Shown piece by piece: positions 52,349 through 62,256 of a stretch of 64,000 bases of DNA; position 1 is the stretch's first letter, and every line of letters begins with the position of its first letter. The notes beneath the pieces are model-generated. The model saw only the letters and a program-made list of their open reading frames with translations. It made no database searches and was not told the origin of the DNA. Source of the DNA: an uncultured bacterium. GTDB lineage: Bacteria > Bacteroidota > Bacteroidia > Chitinophagales > CAIODY01. Position numbers and translations under genes: made by a program. The stretch is taken from NCBI GenBank assembly GCA_903857255.1, contig CAIODY010000043.1:144334-208333 (forward strand), given 5' to 3'.

Positions 52349-54214
52349 TTATCCTTTCAACCCCAACTCCTTCAATTGTTTTTCAGCAATTGTTGATGGA
52401 GAATCCATCATTACGTCTCTGCCTGAATTATTTTTTGGGAATGCAATAAAATCACGAATAATTTCACTGCCACCTAATAAGGCACATAAGCGGTCAAAGC
52501 CAAATGCCAAGCCACCATGCGGTGGTGCGCCATATTCAAATGCGCCTAATAAAAATCCAAATTTATGATTGGCTTCTTCTTCACTCATGCCTAAAGCTTC
52601 AAACATTTTTTGTTGCAAATCTTTTTGGAAAATACGAATAGAACCACCGCCTAATTCATTCCCATTCAAAATCAAATCGTAAGCGTTGGCTTTAATTTTT
52701 GAATATGGATGTTCTAAATATTTCTCCAGATTTTCCACTTTCGGGCTGTTGTTCACCATGATGTCAATATGCTCGGGCTTTGGCGAAGTGAACGGATGAT
52801 GACGAGCCACCCATCGACCTGCACCGCCGCCATCTTGGTCTTCCAATGCAAATTCAAACAATGGGAAATCATACACCCACAACAATTTGAATTCATCCGG
52901 TTTGCGGAAACCTAATCTCGTAGCTATTTCCATGCGCAAATCAGAGGTTGCTTTACGGGTTTTTTCTTCAGTGCCTGCTAAAATTAAAATCAAATCATTG
53001 GGTTTTGCATTGCAAAATGTTGCTAACGATTTTAATTTTTCGGCATCATAAAATTTATCAAACGAACTCTTGAAAGTTCCGTCAGCAGCGCATTTCACAA
53101 AAGCCAAACCACCCATCCCAATTTGCGGACGCTTCACCCATTCTATCAATTCATCCGTTTGTTTACGTGAATATTCAGCCGCATTCGGAACACAAATTGC
53201 TAAAACTGTTTCGGCATTTTCAAATATAGGAAATGGGTCAATTACTCCCATATGCTTCGCTAGATACTCGGTTCTTCTTGAAGCTTGTTCTGCCAAGTCT
53301 AGATTATGAAGACCAAAAACTGTTTTTATGTTTTGAATTTTCATTTCAAAACGAATATCAGGTTTGTCATTACCATAATTCCACATCGCATCATCCCAAG
53401 TCATTCGTGGTACAACTTCAGTGTAATCAATATTTTTAACCGTTTTGAACAAATGCTTTATCATGCCTTCAAACATTTGCAAAATATCTTCTTGTTCTAC
53501 AAAAGCCATTTCGCAATCTATTTGTGTAAATTCTGGTTGACGGTCAGCCCTCAAATCTTCATCACGAAAGCATTTCACAATTTGATAATAACGGTCGTAA
53601 CCACTCACCATCAACAACTGTTTGAACGTTTGTGGTGATTGTGGCAAGGCATAAAACTCACCCTGATTCATGCGGCTTGGCACCACAAAATCTCTTGCAC
53701 CTTCTGGCGTTGATTTAATTAAGAAAGGTGTTTCAATATCTAAAAATCCTTGGTCGTGTAAATAATTTCTCACCTCACGATTCACTGCATAACGCAGCAT
53801 CATATTTTGTTTTACAGGATTTCTACGCAAATCCAGATAACGATATTTCATGCGCAAATCTTCACCACCATCCGTATCATCTTCAATGGTGAAAGGCGGT
53901 GTGAGTGAGGCATTCAGCACATTCAATTCAGTTACTTCCAATTCAATTTCACCTGTGGCGATGTTCAAGTTTTTGCTGCTGCGTTCAATCACATTTCCTT
54001 TTGCCTGAATCACAAACTCCCTGCCCAAAGCAGTTTTCAGCAATTCTGGTTTTTTTGATTCATCTAAAACAATTTGCGTAATGCCATATCTATCGCGTAA
54101 ATCAATAAAAGTTAATGCGCCCATTTTGCGGATTTTCTGAATCCAACCACAAAGTGTTACAACCGTTGCTGCATCAGTTATTCGCAACTCTCCACAAGTT
54201 TTTGTTCTGTACAT
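52349..54214 (-). CDS. aspS: Aspartyl-tRNA synthetase, bacterial type
   Basis: 621 aa class II synthetase. The N-terminal OB anticodon-binding domain contains [20 protein letters not shown]. Catalytic motif 2 is [20 protein letters not shown], the bacterial GAD insertion lies at about 290-420, and motif 3 is [31 protein letters not shown] is the aspartate/tRNA-site signature. It charges tRNA-Asp. It is divergent from trmB. Confidence 0.97.
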   Translation of the reverse strand: MYRTKTCGELRITDAATVVTLCGWIQKIRKMGALTFIDLRDRYGITQIVLDESKKPELLKTALGREFVIQAKGNVIERSSKNLNIATGEIELEVTELNVLNASLTPPFTIEDDTDGGEDLRMKYRYLDLRRNPVKQNMMLRYAVNREVRNYLHDQGFLDIETPFLIKSTPEGARDFVVPSRMNQGEFYALPQSPQTFKQLLMVSGYDRYYQIVKCFRDEDLRADRQPEFTQIDCEMAFVEQEDILQMFEGMIKHLFKTVKNIDYTEVVPRMTWDDAMWNYGNDKPDIRFEMKIQNIKTVFGLHNLDLAEQASRRTEYLAKHMGVIDPFPIFENAETVLAICVPNAAEYSRKQTDELIEWVKRPQIGMGGLAFVKCAADGTFKSSFDKFYDAEKLKSLATFCNAKPNDLILILAGTEEKTRKATSDLRMEIATRLGFRKPDEFKLLWVYDFPLFEFALEDQDGGGAGRWVARHHPFTSPKPEHIDIMVNNSPKVENLEKYLEHPYSKIKANAYDLILNGNELGGGSIRIFQKDLQQKMFEALGMSEEEANHKFGFLLGAFEYGAPPHGGLAFGFDRLCALLGGSEIIRDFIAFPKNNSGRDVMMDSPSTIAEKQLKELGLKG

Positions 54215-54321
54215 TTTTTAAAAATTGAACAGCAAAAATAAGGCTTGAAAAAAAGTTTGGCTAACTTTTATAAATAATTGTGTGAAAGGAAGTTCACCAA
54301 TATTTTACCTTCGCAAAAATT

Positions 54322-55020
54322 ATGAGCAAAAATAAACTCCAGCAATTCGCCGATTTAGACACTTTTAAAAACGTGTTGCAATATGGTTTATTGCAAAAAA
54401 CAAATTTCCCACACAAAGGAAAATGGGCGAAAGAATATTTTAATAATGAAAATCCAATTGTGCTGGAACTGGCTTGTGGCAAGGGCGAATACGCTATTGG
54501 ATTGGCTGAAATAAATCCGAACAGAAATTATATTGGCGTTGAAATTAAAGGCAATAGAATTTGGACTGGCTCGAAAACCGCTACCGACAAAGGTTTGCAG
54601 CAAGTTGTTTTTTTAAGAACTGAAATTGAATGGCTCACCGATTTTTTTGATGATGGAGAAGTAAGCGAAATTTGGATTACATTTTGCGACCCGTATCTCT
54701 CTACCACCAAGGCTCACAAGCGATTGACCTCTCCACGATTTTTAAATTTGTATCAACAAGTTTTGAAAAAGGGCGGAACGATAAATGTGAAAATTGATGA
54801 CGAAACTTTGTATCAATTTACGCTCGATGTTTTGGCAGGAAAAGAACCCATCGAAAAATATCCTTGCGATGTAAGTGTGTTTGAATTATTAGAAAACAGA
54901 AATGATATTTATAATGACGGCAAGCCCTTACCAGAAGCCTTACACATCAAAACTTACTACGAAAAAAAGCATTTAGAAAAAGGTAAAAAAATCAAGTACA
55001 TACAATTTAGAAAGCGATGA
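54322..55020 (+). CDS. trmB: tRNA (guanine-N7-)-methyltransferase TrmB
   Basis: 232 aa. SAM site: LELACGKGEYAIGLAEINPN, then YIGVEIKGNRIW. The family motif is present, but its usual PDP is changed: WITFCDPYLSTTKAHKRLTS has Cys for the first Pro. The C-terminal KIKYIQFRKR is typical. It methylates G46 of tRNA. A box TACCTTCG (54306-54313), one mismatch from consensus, lies 8 bases before the ATG. The cupin gene follows after 40 bases. Confidence 0.92.
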   Translation: MSKNKLQQFADLDTFKNVLQYGLLQKTNFPHKGKWAKEYFNNENPIVLELACGKGEYAIGLAEINPNRNYIGVEIKGNRIWTGSKTATDKGLQQVVFLRTEIEWLTDFFDDGEVSEIWITFCDPYLSTTKAHKRLTSPRFLNLYQQVLKKGGTINVKIDDETLYQFTLDVLAGKEPIEKYPCDVSVFELLENRNDIYNDGKPLPEALHIKTYYEKKHLEKGKKIKYIQFRKR

Positions 55021-55060
55021 ATTTTATTCGTAAATTCACAACAACAAAATTGAATCAACC

Positions 55061-55474
55061 ATGAAGAAACTACTTTTCCTATTTGCTGCAATAATTTTTT
55101 GCAGCCAATTAAAAGCTCAAAACATCAAAATGTTTCAAACCGATTCATTGAGTAAAATCGGTGATGACACTACGTTTGAAAACATTTACGTAAAAAAAAT
55201 TGCTGATGATTCATTAAGTACTTCATCGGTGATTGTGATAAAAAAAGAAGTGAAGTTGCATTATCATGCCAATCATACTGAGAACATTATCATCATTTCA
55301 GGCGAAGCTGATATGGTGATTAACAATTTGTTGGTGTCGGTACGCAAAGGCGATATGATAAATATTCCAGCCAATTCGCTGCATTCAGTAAAAGTTACTT
55401 CGGCAAAACCTTTGAAAGTTATTTCTATTCAATCACCACATTTTGATGGAAAAGATAGAATTTATATGGAGTAA
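55061..55474 (+). CDS. Secreted cupin-domain protein
   Basis: 137 aa. The signal peptide (LLFLFAAIIFCSQLKAQ) is followed by a single cupin barrel: motif 1 VKLHYHANHTENIIIISGEA, with metal-binding His and Glu, and motif 2 KGDMINIPANSLHSVK. Such small cupins bind a metal and a small ligand, but the function here is unknown. It ends immediately before the stop of the convergent upp gene (55474/55475). Confidence 0.8.
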   Translation: MKKLLFLFAAIIFCSQLKAQNIKMFQTDSLSKIGDDTTFENIYVKKIADDSLSTSSVIVIKKEVKLHYHANHTENIIIISGEADMVINNLLVSVRKGDMINIPANSLHSVKVTSAKPLKVISIQSPHFDGKDRIYME

Positions 55475-56125
55475 TCAATGCTGCATTTTTTCGCCGAAAG
55501 CCAAGTCACCAGCGTCTCCCAAGCCTGGCACGATATATTTATCCTCATTTAAAATTGGGTCAATCACAGCTGTCCACAAAGTGCAATTGGGTAAACTTTT
55601 TTCTACAAAATCAATTCCAAATTGACTGGCAATGGCACTCACAATATGAATATGTTTGGGTTTTCCCATCGCTTCTAATTTCTTTAAAGTGGCTACCATG
55701 CTGGCTCCTGTGGCAAGCATCGGGTCGCAAACAATCAACACTCGGTTTTCTAACGATGGGCAGGCAGTGTATTGCAAATCAATTTCAAAACTTCCATCGG
55801 CATGATGTTTTCGATACGCCGAAATAAAAGCATTGTCGGCTTTATCAAAATAATTCAACAAGCCTTGATACATCGGCACAGCAGCTCGAAGAATATTTGC
55901 CAATACAGGCTGCTCCTGCAATACAGGGCAATCAGCTATAGCTAATGGCGTTTGAGTTTTCTCGATTTTATAGGACATCGTTTTGCTGATTTCATACGCC
56001 ATGATTTCGCCCAACCGCTCCAAGTTGCGACGGAAGCGCATTCTATCGGTTTGCACAGTTGTATCTCTTAATTCGGCAACGAATTGATGAACAAGCGAAT
56101 TGTTTTTTGAAAGATTGTGAAGCAT
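55475..56125 (-). CDS. upp: Uracil phosphoribosyltransferase
   Basis: 216 aa, the family length, when started at the ATG at 56125 (MLHNLSKNNSLVHQFVAELR); the frame runs on to 56212 through unlike sequence. PRPP-binding loop: VLIVCDPMLATGASMVATLK. The uracil-binding C-terminal sequence is YIVPGLGDAGDLAFGE. It salvages uracil to UMP. The gene is convergent with the cupin gene and divergent from the DUF5916 gene. Confidence 0.95.
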   Translation of the reverse strand: MLHNLSKNNSLVHQFVAELRDTTVQTDRMRFRRNLERLGEIMAYEISKTMSYKIEKTQTPLAIADCPVLQEQPVLANILRAAVPMYQGLLNYFDKADNAFISAYRKHHADGSFEIDLQYTACPSLENRVLIVCDPMLATGASMVATLKKLEAMGKPKHIHIVSAIASQFGIDFVEKSLPNCTLWTAVIDPILNEDKYIVPGLGDAGDLAFGEKMQH

Positions 56126-56230
56126 TGACTTTAAATTAAAATTGCGAAGCGTAAAGTTGAAAATAATTTTTGTTCCAATCAATTTAAAATTCGCAACATC
56201 ACACAACTCCATTATTTTCGTTTCGTAAAA

Positions 56231-58642
56231 ATGAAAACCTTTTTTCTAATTTTTTTGCTTTCGCTTTCGCAAATAGTTTGGGCTGATGACCAAATTAATT
56301 TGAAAGCCATTCGTGTACAACAAGCTCCAAACTTGGATGGGAAGCCTGATGACGAGTGTTGGAAAAATGCAACACCAGTAAAACTAAATTATCAAAACGA
56401 ACCTCGACCAGGAAATTTACCTACCGAAAACACCGAAGTGAAAATGGTTTACGACAACAATGCCATTTATTTTTTAGCAATTTGCTACGATAAACATTTG
56501 GATAGCATTCAACACAAACTCACTCAAAGAGGAACAGTTTGGGGCAACACAGAAAATTTTTACATCTTCTTGGATACGTATCATGATGGTGTAAACGCTT
56601 ACGGATTCGGTGTTTCGGTGGATAATGTGCAAGATGATTTCAAAGCATCACAAAATGGTGAAGAGCTGGATGACGACTGGGATGCAGTGTGGGAAAGTAA
56701 AACGAGCATTTTGGAAAATGCTTGGTGTGTCGAAATAAAAATTCCTTACTCGGCAATTCGATTTCCGAAAAAAGAAATTCAAGATTGGAGTTGCGATTTG
56801 GTTCGTGAAATTCGGCGCAAAAAAGAAATCACAAGTTTCACTACAACAGCGCCAACCATTCAAGATTTCATCCCTTATTTTAATCCGATAAAAGGCGTTG
56901 AAAAAATTGAATCACCATTGCGATTATCGCTTTCACCTTATTTATCCGAATATTACTTTTTGCAAGGAAATCATACTGGGCAAGCATTTCGAGGTGGTGC
57001 TGATGTAAAATACGGCATCAACGAAAGTTTCACTTTGGATATGACTTTGATACCAGATTTTGGGCAAGTGGTGTCGGACCAAGTGGTGAAAAACCTTACG
57101 CCGTACGAAGTGCAGTATCAAGAACGTCGACCATTTTTTTTAGAAGGCGCAGAATTATTTTCAAAAAATGATTTATTTTATTCTAGAAGAATTGGTGATT
57201 TATCGAGCTACAACACCTATCGGAAAAGCGATACAGCGTTTAGTGCCACCAATCCGCCCACGCAAACTCAACTCATCAACGCATTTAAAATCACTGGAAA
57301 AACGAAAGAAAATTTATCCATCGGTTTGTTTAATGCGGTTACAAATAATTTGTACGCAGATGCAAACGACATCAACAACAACTCGAAAAAAATATTGTAC
57401 GAACCATTAACCAACTACAATATTTTTGTTGTAGAAAAAACGTTGAAAAACAACTCCCATCTGGGTTTCATCAATACCAATGTTATACGAACGGCACAAG
57501 GAAATGATGCCAACGTAACTGGTGTTGATGCAAAAATTTTAGACAAAAAAAGTAAGTATGCTTTTGCTTTTCAAGAAAACATCAGCAATATTTTTTTGAA
57601 AAATGGAACTGATTTTAGTCAAGCAAAATCAATTACTGGAAACAGAACTGTTACTTCATTTGGTAAAATTGCAGGCATGTGGCAATGGGGCTACAACCTT
57701 GATGCAACAAGCAGTTCGTTCAATTCAAATGATTTGGGTTATTTGGCAAAGAACAATTACATCCATCACAATTTGTATTTGCATCAATTTATTACAAAGC
57801 CATTTTGGAAAATTTTGAACATGAATAATTTGTTGGCACTGGACCAAGAAAATTTGTTTGACGGACAAAAATATGCTTACACACAAATCAGCGAACGAAC
57901 AAAATTAGATTGGAAGAATTATTTAACGATGGTAACTTATTTTTGGGTGAAACCCTTTGTGTCAAAGGATTTCTACGAACCACGAGTAGATGGTTGGTTT
58001 TATAATATTCCGAAAGTTTATCAAAGCGGAATTTATTTTTCGTCTGATTATCGCAAAACTTTAGCGATTGATGCAGGCACAAATTTTAGATGGTTGGATG
58101 AAAAAAACAGAAACAAAATTGATTACGAAATCACTCCACGATTAAAACTCGGCAAAAAGTTTTTGCTGATTTATGGCTACACTTATGCGCTGGCAAGCAA
58201 TCAACGTGGTTGGGTGCAAAATGATGGCGACCAAATTAATTTTGGCAAACGCAATGTGATTGAAATTAGCAATTCACTCAACTTTAGTTATGTGTTTACT
58301 AACCGAATTTCATTGAGTGTAATAGCCCGTCATTACTGGAGTGGCGGACGATACAGCCAATATTATTTGTTGCAAAAAGATGGCTCGATGCAGAATATTG
58401 CCGACAATTTAAATGCAGATTTTGATTTCAATGCTTGGACATTGGATGCAGTTTTTACCATGCAATTTGCGCCTGGAAGTTTCTTGACTTTGGCTTGGAA
58501 AAATTTGGTAGAAGAAGATGGCATCGTGCCGAAATTCACTTATATCAGCAACATCAACAATACTATTAATCAGCCATTGGCTAATTCATTTTCATTAAAA
58601 GCGATTTATTATTTGGATGTAAATAAATTGAGAAAGAAATAA
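56231..58642 (+). CDS. DUF5916 outer-membrane protein with N-terminal CBM9-like domain
   Basis: 803 aa. Signal peptide (MKTFFLIFLLSLSQIVWA), then a carbohydrate-binding-family-9-like sandwich (about 30-215: APNLDGKPDDECWKNATPVK, YDNNAIYFLAICYD, IYSAIRFPKKEIQ-like PYSAIRFPKKEIQDWS). A DUF5916 beta-barrel follows, with PYEVQYQERRPFFLEGAELF and aromatic strands to the end. It resembles TonB-independent outer-membrane barrels of Bacteroidota; ligand and role are unknown. TATTTTCG at 56213-56220, a variant -7 box, lies 10 bases before the ATG. Confidence 0.85.
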   Translation: MKTFFLIFLLSLSQIVWADDQINLKAIRVQQAPNLDGKPDDECWKNATPVKLNYQNEPRPGNLPTENTEVKMVYDNNAIYFLAICYDKHLDSIQHKLTQRGTVWGNTENFYIFLDTYHDGVNAYGFGVSVDNVQDDFKASQNGEELDDDWDAVWESKTSILENAWCVEIKIPYSAIRFPKKEIQDWSCDLVREIRRKKEITSFTTTAPTIQDFIPYFNPIKGVEKIESPLRLSLSPYLSEYYFLQGNHTGQAFRGGADVKYGINESFTLDMTLIPDFGQVVSDQVVKNLTPYEVQYQERRPFFLEGAELFSKNDLFYSRRIGDLSSYNTYRKSDTAFSATNPPTQTQLINAFKITGKTKENLSIGLFNAVTNNLYADANDINNNSKKILYEPLTNYNIFVVEKTLKNNSHLGFINTNVIRTAQGNDANVTGVDAKILDKKSKYAFAFQENISNIFLKNGTDFSQAKSITGNRTVTSFGKIAGMWQWGYNLDATSSSFNSNDLGYLAKNNYIHHNLYLHQFITKPFWKILNMNNLLALDQENLFDGQKYAYTQISERTKLDWKNYLTMVTYFWVKPFVSKDFYEPRVDGWFYNIPKVYQSGIYFSSDYRKTLAIDAGTNFRWLDEKNRNKIDYEITPRLKLGKKFLLIYGYTYALASNQRGWVQNDGDQINFGKRNVIEISNSLNFSYVFTNRISLSVIARHYWSGGRYSQYYLLQKDGSMQNIADNLNADFDFNAWTLDAVFTMQFAPGSFLTLAWKNLVEEDGIVPKFTYISNINNTINQPLANSFSLKAIYYLDVNKLRKK

Positions 58643-58672
58643 AATTCGGCTTCATTTCTGCATTTTAAAATT

Positions 58673-58680
58673 TACTTTTG
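58673..58680 (+). promoter_or_regulatory. -7 box of the deoxyhypusine synthase-like gene
   Basis: TACTTTTG matches TAnnTTTG and ends 23 bases before the ATG at 58704, so this gene is probably transcribed separately from the DUF5916 gene 61 bases upstream. Confidence 0.5.
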
Positions 58681-58703
58681 CCTTCTCAAAAAAAATAAAC
58701 AAA

Positions 58704-59678
58704 ATGAGTCAAGGAGCAATTTCAAAATTCATGGCGCATCATTATCGCCACTTCAATTCGGCAGCCATGATGGATGCCGCAAAAGCTTATGTAACGCATT
58801 TGGATGAAGGTGGCAAAATGATGATAACCCTTGCTGGTGCTATGAGTACAGCCGAGTTGGGTATTTCATTAGCCGAAATGATTAGGCAAGATAAAGTGGC
58901 AATTATCAGTTGCACAGGTGCTAATTTGGAAGAAGATGTGATGAATTTGGTAGCGCATTCGCATTACAAACGTGTGCCTAATTATCGTGAATTATCACCC
59001 AAAGAAGAATGGGATTTGTTAGAGAATCATTACAATCGTGTTACAGATACTTGCATCCCCGAAGAAGAAGCATTTCGTCGTTTGCAAAAACATATTCATG
59101 CCATTTGGAAAGATGCGAACGATAAAGGCGAAAGATATTTTCCGCATGAATACATGTACAAAATGTTGTTGAGTGGTGTGCTGGAACAATATTATGAAAT
59201 TGACCCGAAAGACTCATGGATGCTGGCTGCGGCGCAAAAAAATATTCCGATTGTAGTACCAGGTTGGGAAGATAGCACGATGGGAAATATTTTTGCTTCG
59301 TACGTGATTAAAAACGAGTTGAAAGCAAGCACCATGAAAAGTGGTATTGAGTATATGGTGTGGTTAACCGAATGGTACAGAGCTAATTCATCGGGCAAGG
59401 GCGTTGGTTTTTTCCAGATTGGTGGCGGCATTGCAGGCGATTTCCCGATTTGTGTTGTGCCAATGATGTATCAAGATTTGGAATGGCATGATGTTCCGTT
59501 TTGGAGTTATTTCTGCCAAATTAGCGACAGCACTACATCTTACGGTTCTTATTCAGGAGCAGTTCCTAACGAAAAAATTACTTGGGGCAAATTAGATATT
59601 ACGACGCCAAAATTTATTGTTGAAAGTGATGCTACGATTGTTGCACCGCTGATGTTTGCTTGGATATTGGGTTGGTAA
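58704..59678 (+). CDS. Deoxyhypusine synthase-like NAD-dependent enzyme
   Basis: 324 aa. The fold is recognised from ITLAGAMSTAELGISLAEMI and VAIISCTGANLEEDVMNLVA (NAD/spermidine site), VPGWEDSTMGNIFASYV, GVGFFQIGGGIAGDFPICV, and the C-terminal NEKITWGKLDITT, where K296 corresponds to the catalytic lysine of deoxyhypusine synthase in the SWGK motif. Eukaryotic and archaeal enzymes modify eIF5A, which bacteria lack; bacterial homologs probably act on a polyamine, for example making homospermidine. It has its own promoter and ends 5 bases from the convergent DUF1569 gene. Confidence 0.85.
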   Translation: MSQGAISKFMAHHYRHFNSAAMMDAAKAYVTHLDEGGKMMITLAGAMSTAELGISLAEMIRQDKVAIISCTGANLEEDVMNLVAHSHYKRVPNYRELSPKEEWDLLENHYNRVTDTCIPEEEAFRRLQKHIHAIWKDANDKGERYFPHEYMYKMLLSGVLEQYYEIDPKDSWMLAAAQKNIPIVVPGWEDSTMGNIFASYVIKNELKASTMKSGIEYMVWLTEWYRANSSGKGVGFFQIGGGIAGDFPICVVPMMYQDLEWHDVPFWSYFCQISDSTTSYGSYSGAVPNEKITWGKLDITTPKFIVESDATIVAPLMFAWILGW

Positions 59679-59683
59679 AAAAT

Positions 59684-60139
59684 TTACACACCAAATTGTG
59701 ATAAGTGATGGTCTAAATGTTTGTAAAACATGGTATTCCATTGTTGCTTGCTCAAGACACCAAACGAATGAGATGTTTTACCATCAAAATGTGCTTCGCC
59801 CAATTCTTGCGTTTTGTTGATGAAAACAACTAAGCGTTGTTTTTCAAAAGCAAAATCTTTGTTGTCTTTGATAATAAAATCAGGACCTGTTCTGATATTT
59901 TTCGGATAAGGTTTTTCACCCACCACCGTATTTTTTGCCATCAGTTTGATGAACCATTTCATCACCGCATTAGGTTGAGGATATTTATTGTCGTACACAT
60001 ATTCATACGTAACGCAGCAATGCGCCATCATTTGCCCAACAGCCATTTTGCCCCACAAAGGTTGTGTGTTGGCATTTAATTTATTGATTCTGCCAATGAT
60101 TTCTTCCGAAACTGCTTTGTCGAAAATGTTTTTAATCAT
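59684..60139 (-). CDS. DUF1569 protein, DinB-like fold
   Basis: 151 aa. The segments NANTQPLWGKMAVGQMMAHC and YKHLDHHLSQFGV place histidines as in the DinB/YfiT metal-binding four-helix fold, and KYPQPNAVMKWFIKLMAKN is typical of DUF1569. Function unknown; relatives are metal-dependent thiol transferases. The gene is convergent with the deoxyhypusine synthase-like gene. The 132 bases upstream hold no further feature. Confidence 0.78.
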   Translation of the reverse strand: MIKNIFDKAVSEEIIGRINKLNANTQPLWGKMAVGQMMAHCCVTYEYVYDNKYPQPNAVMKWFIKLMAKNTVVGEKPYPKNIRTGPDFIIKDNKDFAFEKQRLVVFINKTQELGEAHFDGKTSHSFGVLSKQQWNTMFYKHLDHHLSQFGV

Positions 60140-60271
60140 AATGAATATTTATGGTGGATATCAAAGATAAACCATCGGAATCGAAACAAAAAGTGTTGCC
60201 AACAACTCAAAAATAGGAGGTATCAGCTTTTACTTCATTTGCTCTACCGATAAAAATAGTATAAAATGAGC

Positions 60272-61156
60272 TTACCCAAACTTCACCGAAGTCATGGTCA
60301 ATGAACCACCAACAGCTTTATCATTAAAAAAAGAAACGGAATCATTTTTTTCTTGTAAACCCAAAGTATAAATCAATGGGAAATAATGGTCGGGCGTAGG
60401 AATGGCTAATGTTGCTGACTTTCCCATTTTTTCATAATCAATCATTGCTGGATGATTACCTTCTGAAATATTTTTTTTGAAAATTTTATTCATCTCAATT
60501 GCCCAATCAAAGCCATATTCGGGTTCATTGATTTTATCCCAAGCCACCATTCCTAAATTGTGCACCATGTTGCCGCTACCAATAATCAGCACTCCTTTTT
60601 TCCGCAACGCTGCTAATTCTTTTGCCAACTCATAATGGTATTGAGCAGGTTTGTAAAAATCAATGCTCAATTGCAACACAGGAATCTTTGCATCGGGATA
60701 CATTTGTTTCACCACACTCCAAGTGCCGTGGTCTAATCCCCAATCGTGATTCAACGAAACATCGGTACTATGAATTAACTGTTTAGTTTCGGTTGCTAAG
60801 GCAACATTGCCAGGCGCAGGATATTCTACATCAAATAATTCTTTTGGAAAACCACCAAAGTCGTGAATCGTTTTCGGATGTTCCATGGCTGTAACGGCAG
60901 TGCCACGAGTGAGCCAATGTGCCGAAATGCACAACACAGCAGTTGGCGTAGGAATTTCTTTTCCTAACAATTTCCAACGCTTACTAAACTCGTTATCTTC
61001 AATTGCATTCATCGGCGAACCATGCCCAACAAACAGCATAGGCATTTTATCGGTAGCAAAAAAAGTATCGGTCAGGTTGTTGAATTCGTGTAGTTTCATA
61101 GCAGATGCAGCAAAGGGTAAAGCGGTTAATAATTGTATAAATCGTTTTCGGTTCAA
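60272..61156 (-). CDS. ygiD: 4,5-DOPA-extradiol-dioxygenase-like protein (YgiD family)
   Basis: 294 aa LigB-fold enzyme. Metal and catalytic histidines: MLFVGHGSPMNAIEDNEFS, VLCISAHWLTRG, IIGSGNMVHNLGMV and AIPTPDHYFPLIY. The YgiD branch opens aromatic ring diols such as DOPA, but the cellular substrate is unknown. The N-terminus (RKRFIQLLTALPFAASA) looks like a signal or anchor extension of about 25 residues not found in the E. coli protein. This is a single gene, with 92 bases separating it from the next. Confidence 0.85.
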   Translation of the reverse strand: MNRKRFIQLLTALPFAASAMKLHEFNNLTDTFFATDKMPMLFVGHGSPMNAIEDNEFSKRWKLLGKEIPTPTAVLCISAHWLTRGTAVTAMEHPKTIHDFGGFPKELFDVEYPAPGNVALATETKQLIHSTDVSLNHDWGLDHGTWSVVKQMYPDAKIPVLQLSIDFYKPAQYHYELAKELAALRKKGVLIIGSGNMVHNLGMVAWDKINEPEYGFDWAIEMNKIFKKNISEGNHPAMIDYEKMGKSATLAIPTPDHYFPLIYTLGLQEKNDSVSFFNDKAVGGSLTMTSVKFG

Positions 61157-61248
61157 TGATAATGTTCTTGTAAGTTGGCTTGTTAATCTCGGTTGATGAT
61201 ATCAACAAGTAAAGTATCGTTTGGTTGTGCTTTGTTTAAAAATGATGC

Positions 61249-62196
61249 TTATTCAATGGCAGTTAAATTTCGTTTTGCTTCCACAAATTCGTTCCAAATT
61301 TCATCCACAATTGCTGCGGCAGGTTTTATTTCTTTTATCAACGAAGCGGCTTGCCCAATTTCCAATTCGCCTTCGTTCAAATCACCTTCAAACATGCCTT
61401 TCTTGGCTCGTCCACGACCAAGCATTTCCTTCAACATATTTTCATCAGCACCATTTTTTTCTGCTAAAAAAACTTCGTCAAAAAATTTGTTTTTGATGAG
61501 TCGAACAGGTGTTAATTTCTTCAAAGCCAACATCGTATCGCCTTCATTTATATTTATCACACTTTGCTTAAAAGCCGCATGAGCACTGCTTTCTACGCTG
61601 GCAACAAATCGGCTTCCAATTTGCACACCTTCGGCACCCAAGGCAAAAGCCGCCAGCATGGCTCGTCCAGTAGCAATTCCACCAGCAGCAATGATTGGAA
61701 TTTTTACCGCTTCTTTCATCGCAGGGATTAAACAAAGTGTGGTTGTTTCTTCTCGACCGTTATGACCGCCTGCTTCAAAACCCTCACCCACCACAGCATC
61801 TACGCCAGCCTCTTCACTTTTTTTTGCAAATTTTGCGCTGCTTACCACATGCACCACTTTGATACCATGTTGTTTTAAAATGCTCGTCCAAGTTTTTGGA
61901 TTGCCAGCCGAAGTGAATACCACAGGCACTTTCAAGTCGATAATGATTTGAATATGCTTTTCAATATCAGGATATAACATCGGCACATTCACCGCAAAAG
62001 GTTTGTTGGTAACGGCTTTGCATTTTTCGATATGCTCTTTTAAAATTTCGGGATACATACTTCCGCTGCCAATGATGCCCAATCCGCCTGCATTACTCAC
62101 TGCCGAAGCCAGTTCCCAACCGCTGCACCAAATCATGCCAGCCTGAATGATAGGATATTTGATTTGAAATAAATCGCAAATTCTGTTGTTGTTCAT
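61249..62196 (-). CDS. Nitronate monooxygenase / FabK-like FMN enzyme
   Basis: 315 aa TIM barrel of the 2-nitropropane dioxygenase family. Marks: FQIKYPIIQAGMIWCSGWEL at the N-terminus, the catalytic His in GEGFEAGGHNGREE, and the FMN-phosphate loop in PIIAAGGIATGRAMLAAFAL, then GAEGVQIGSRFVAS. It may oxidise nitronates or act as a FabK-type enoyl-ACP reductase; the sequence does not settle which. The frame opens at 62334 across the divergent heptose kinase gene; the ATG at 62196 is chosen. Confidence 0.85.
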   Translation of the reverse strand: MNNNRICDLFQIKYPIIQAGMIWCSGWELASAVSNAGGLGIIGSGSMYPEILKEHIEKCKAVTNKPFAVNVPMLYPDIEKHIQIIIDLKVPVVFTSAGNPKTWTSILKQHGIKVVHVVSSAKFAKKSEEAGVDAVVGEGFEAGGHNGREETTTLCLIPAMKEAVKIPIIAAGGIATGRAMLAAFALGAEGVQIGSRFVASVESSAHAAFKQSVININEGDTMLALKKLTPVRLIKNKFFDEVFLAEKNGADENMLKEMLGRGRAKKGMFEGDLNEGELEIGQAASLIKEIKPAAAIVDEIWNEFVEAKRNLTAIE

Positions 62197-62243
62197 AAAT
62201 TCAATTGAAGTTGCAAGATAGAAAAGCAAGGAAATTTTTTCTC

Positions 62244-62251
62244 TACTTTTG
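62244..62251 (+). promoter_or_regulatory. -7 box of the heptose kinase gene
   Basis: TACTTTTG matches TAnnTTTG and ends just 5 bases before the ATG, implying a very short or absent leader if used. Confidence 0.45.
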
Positions 62252-62256
62252 CTCTC

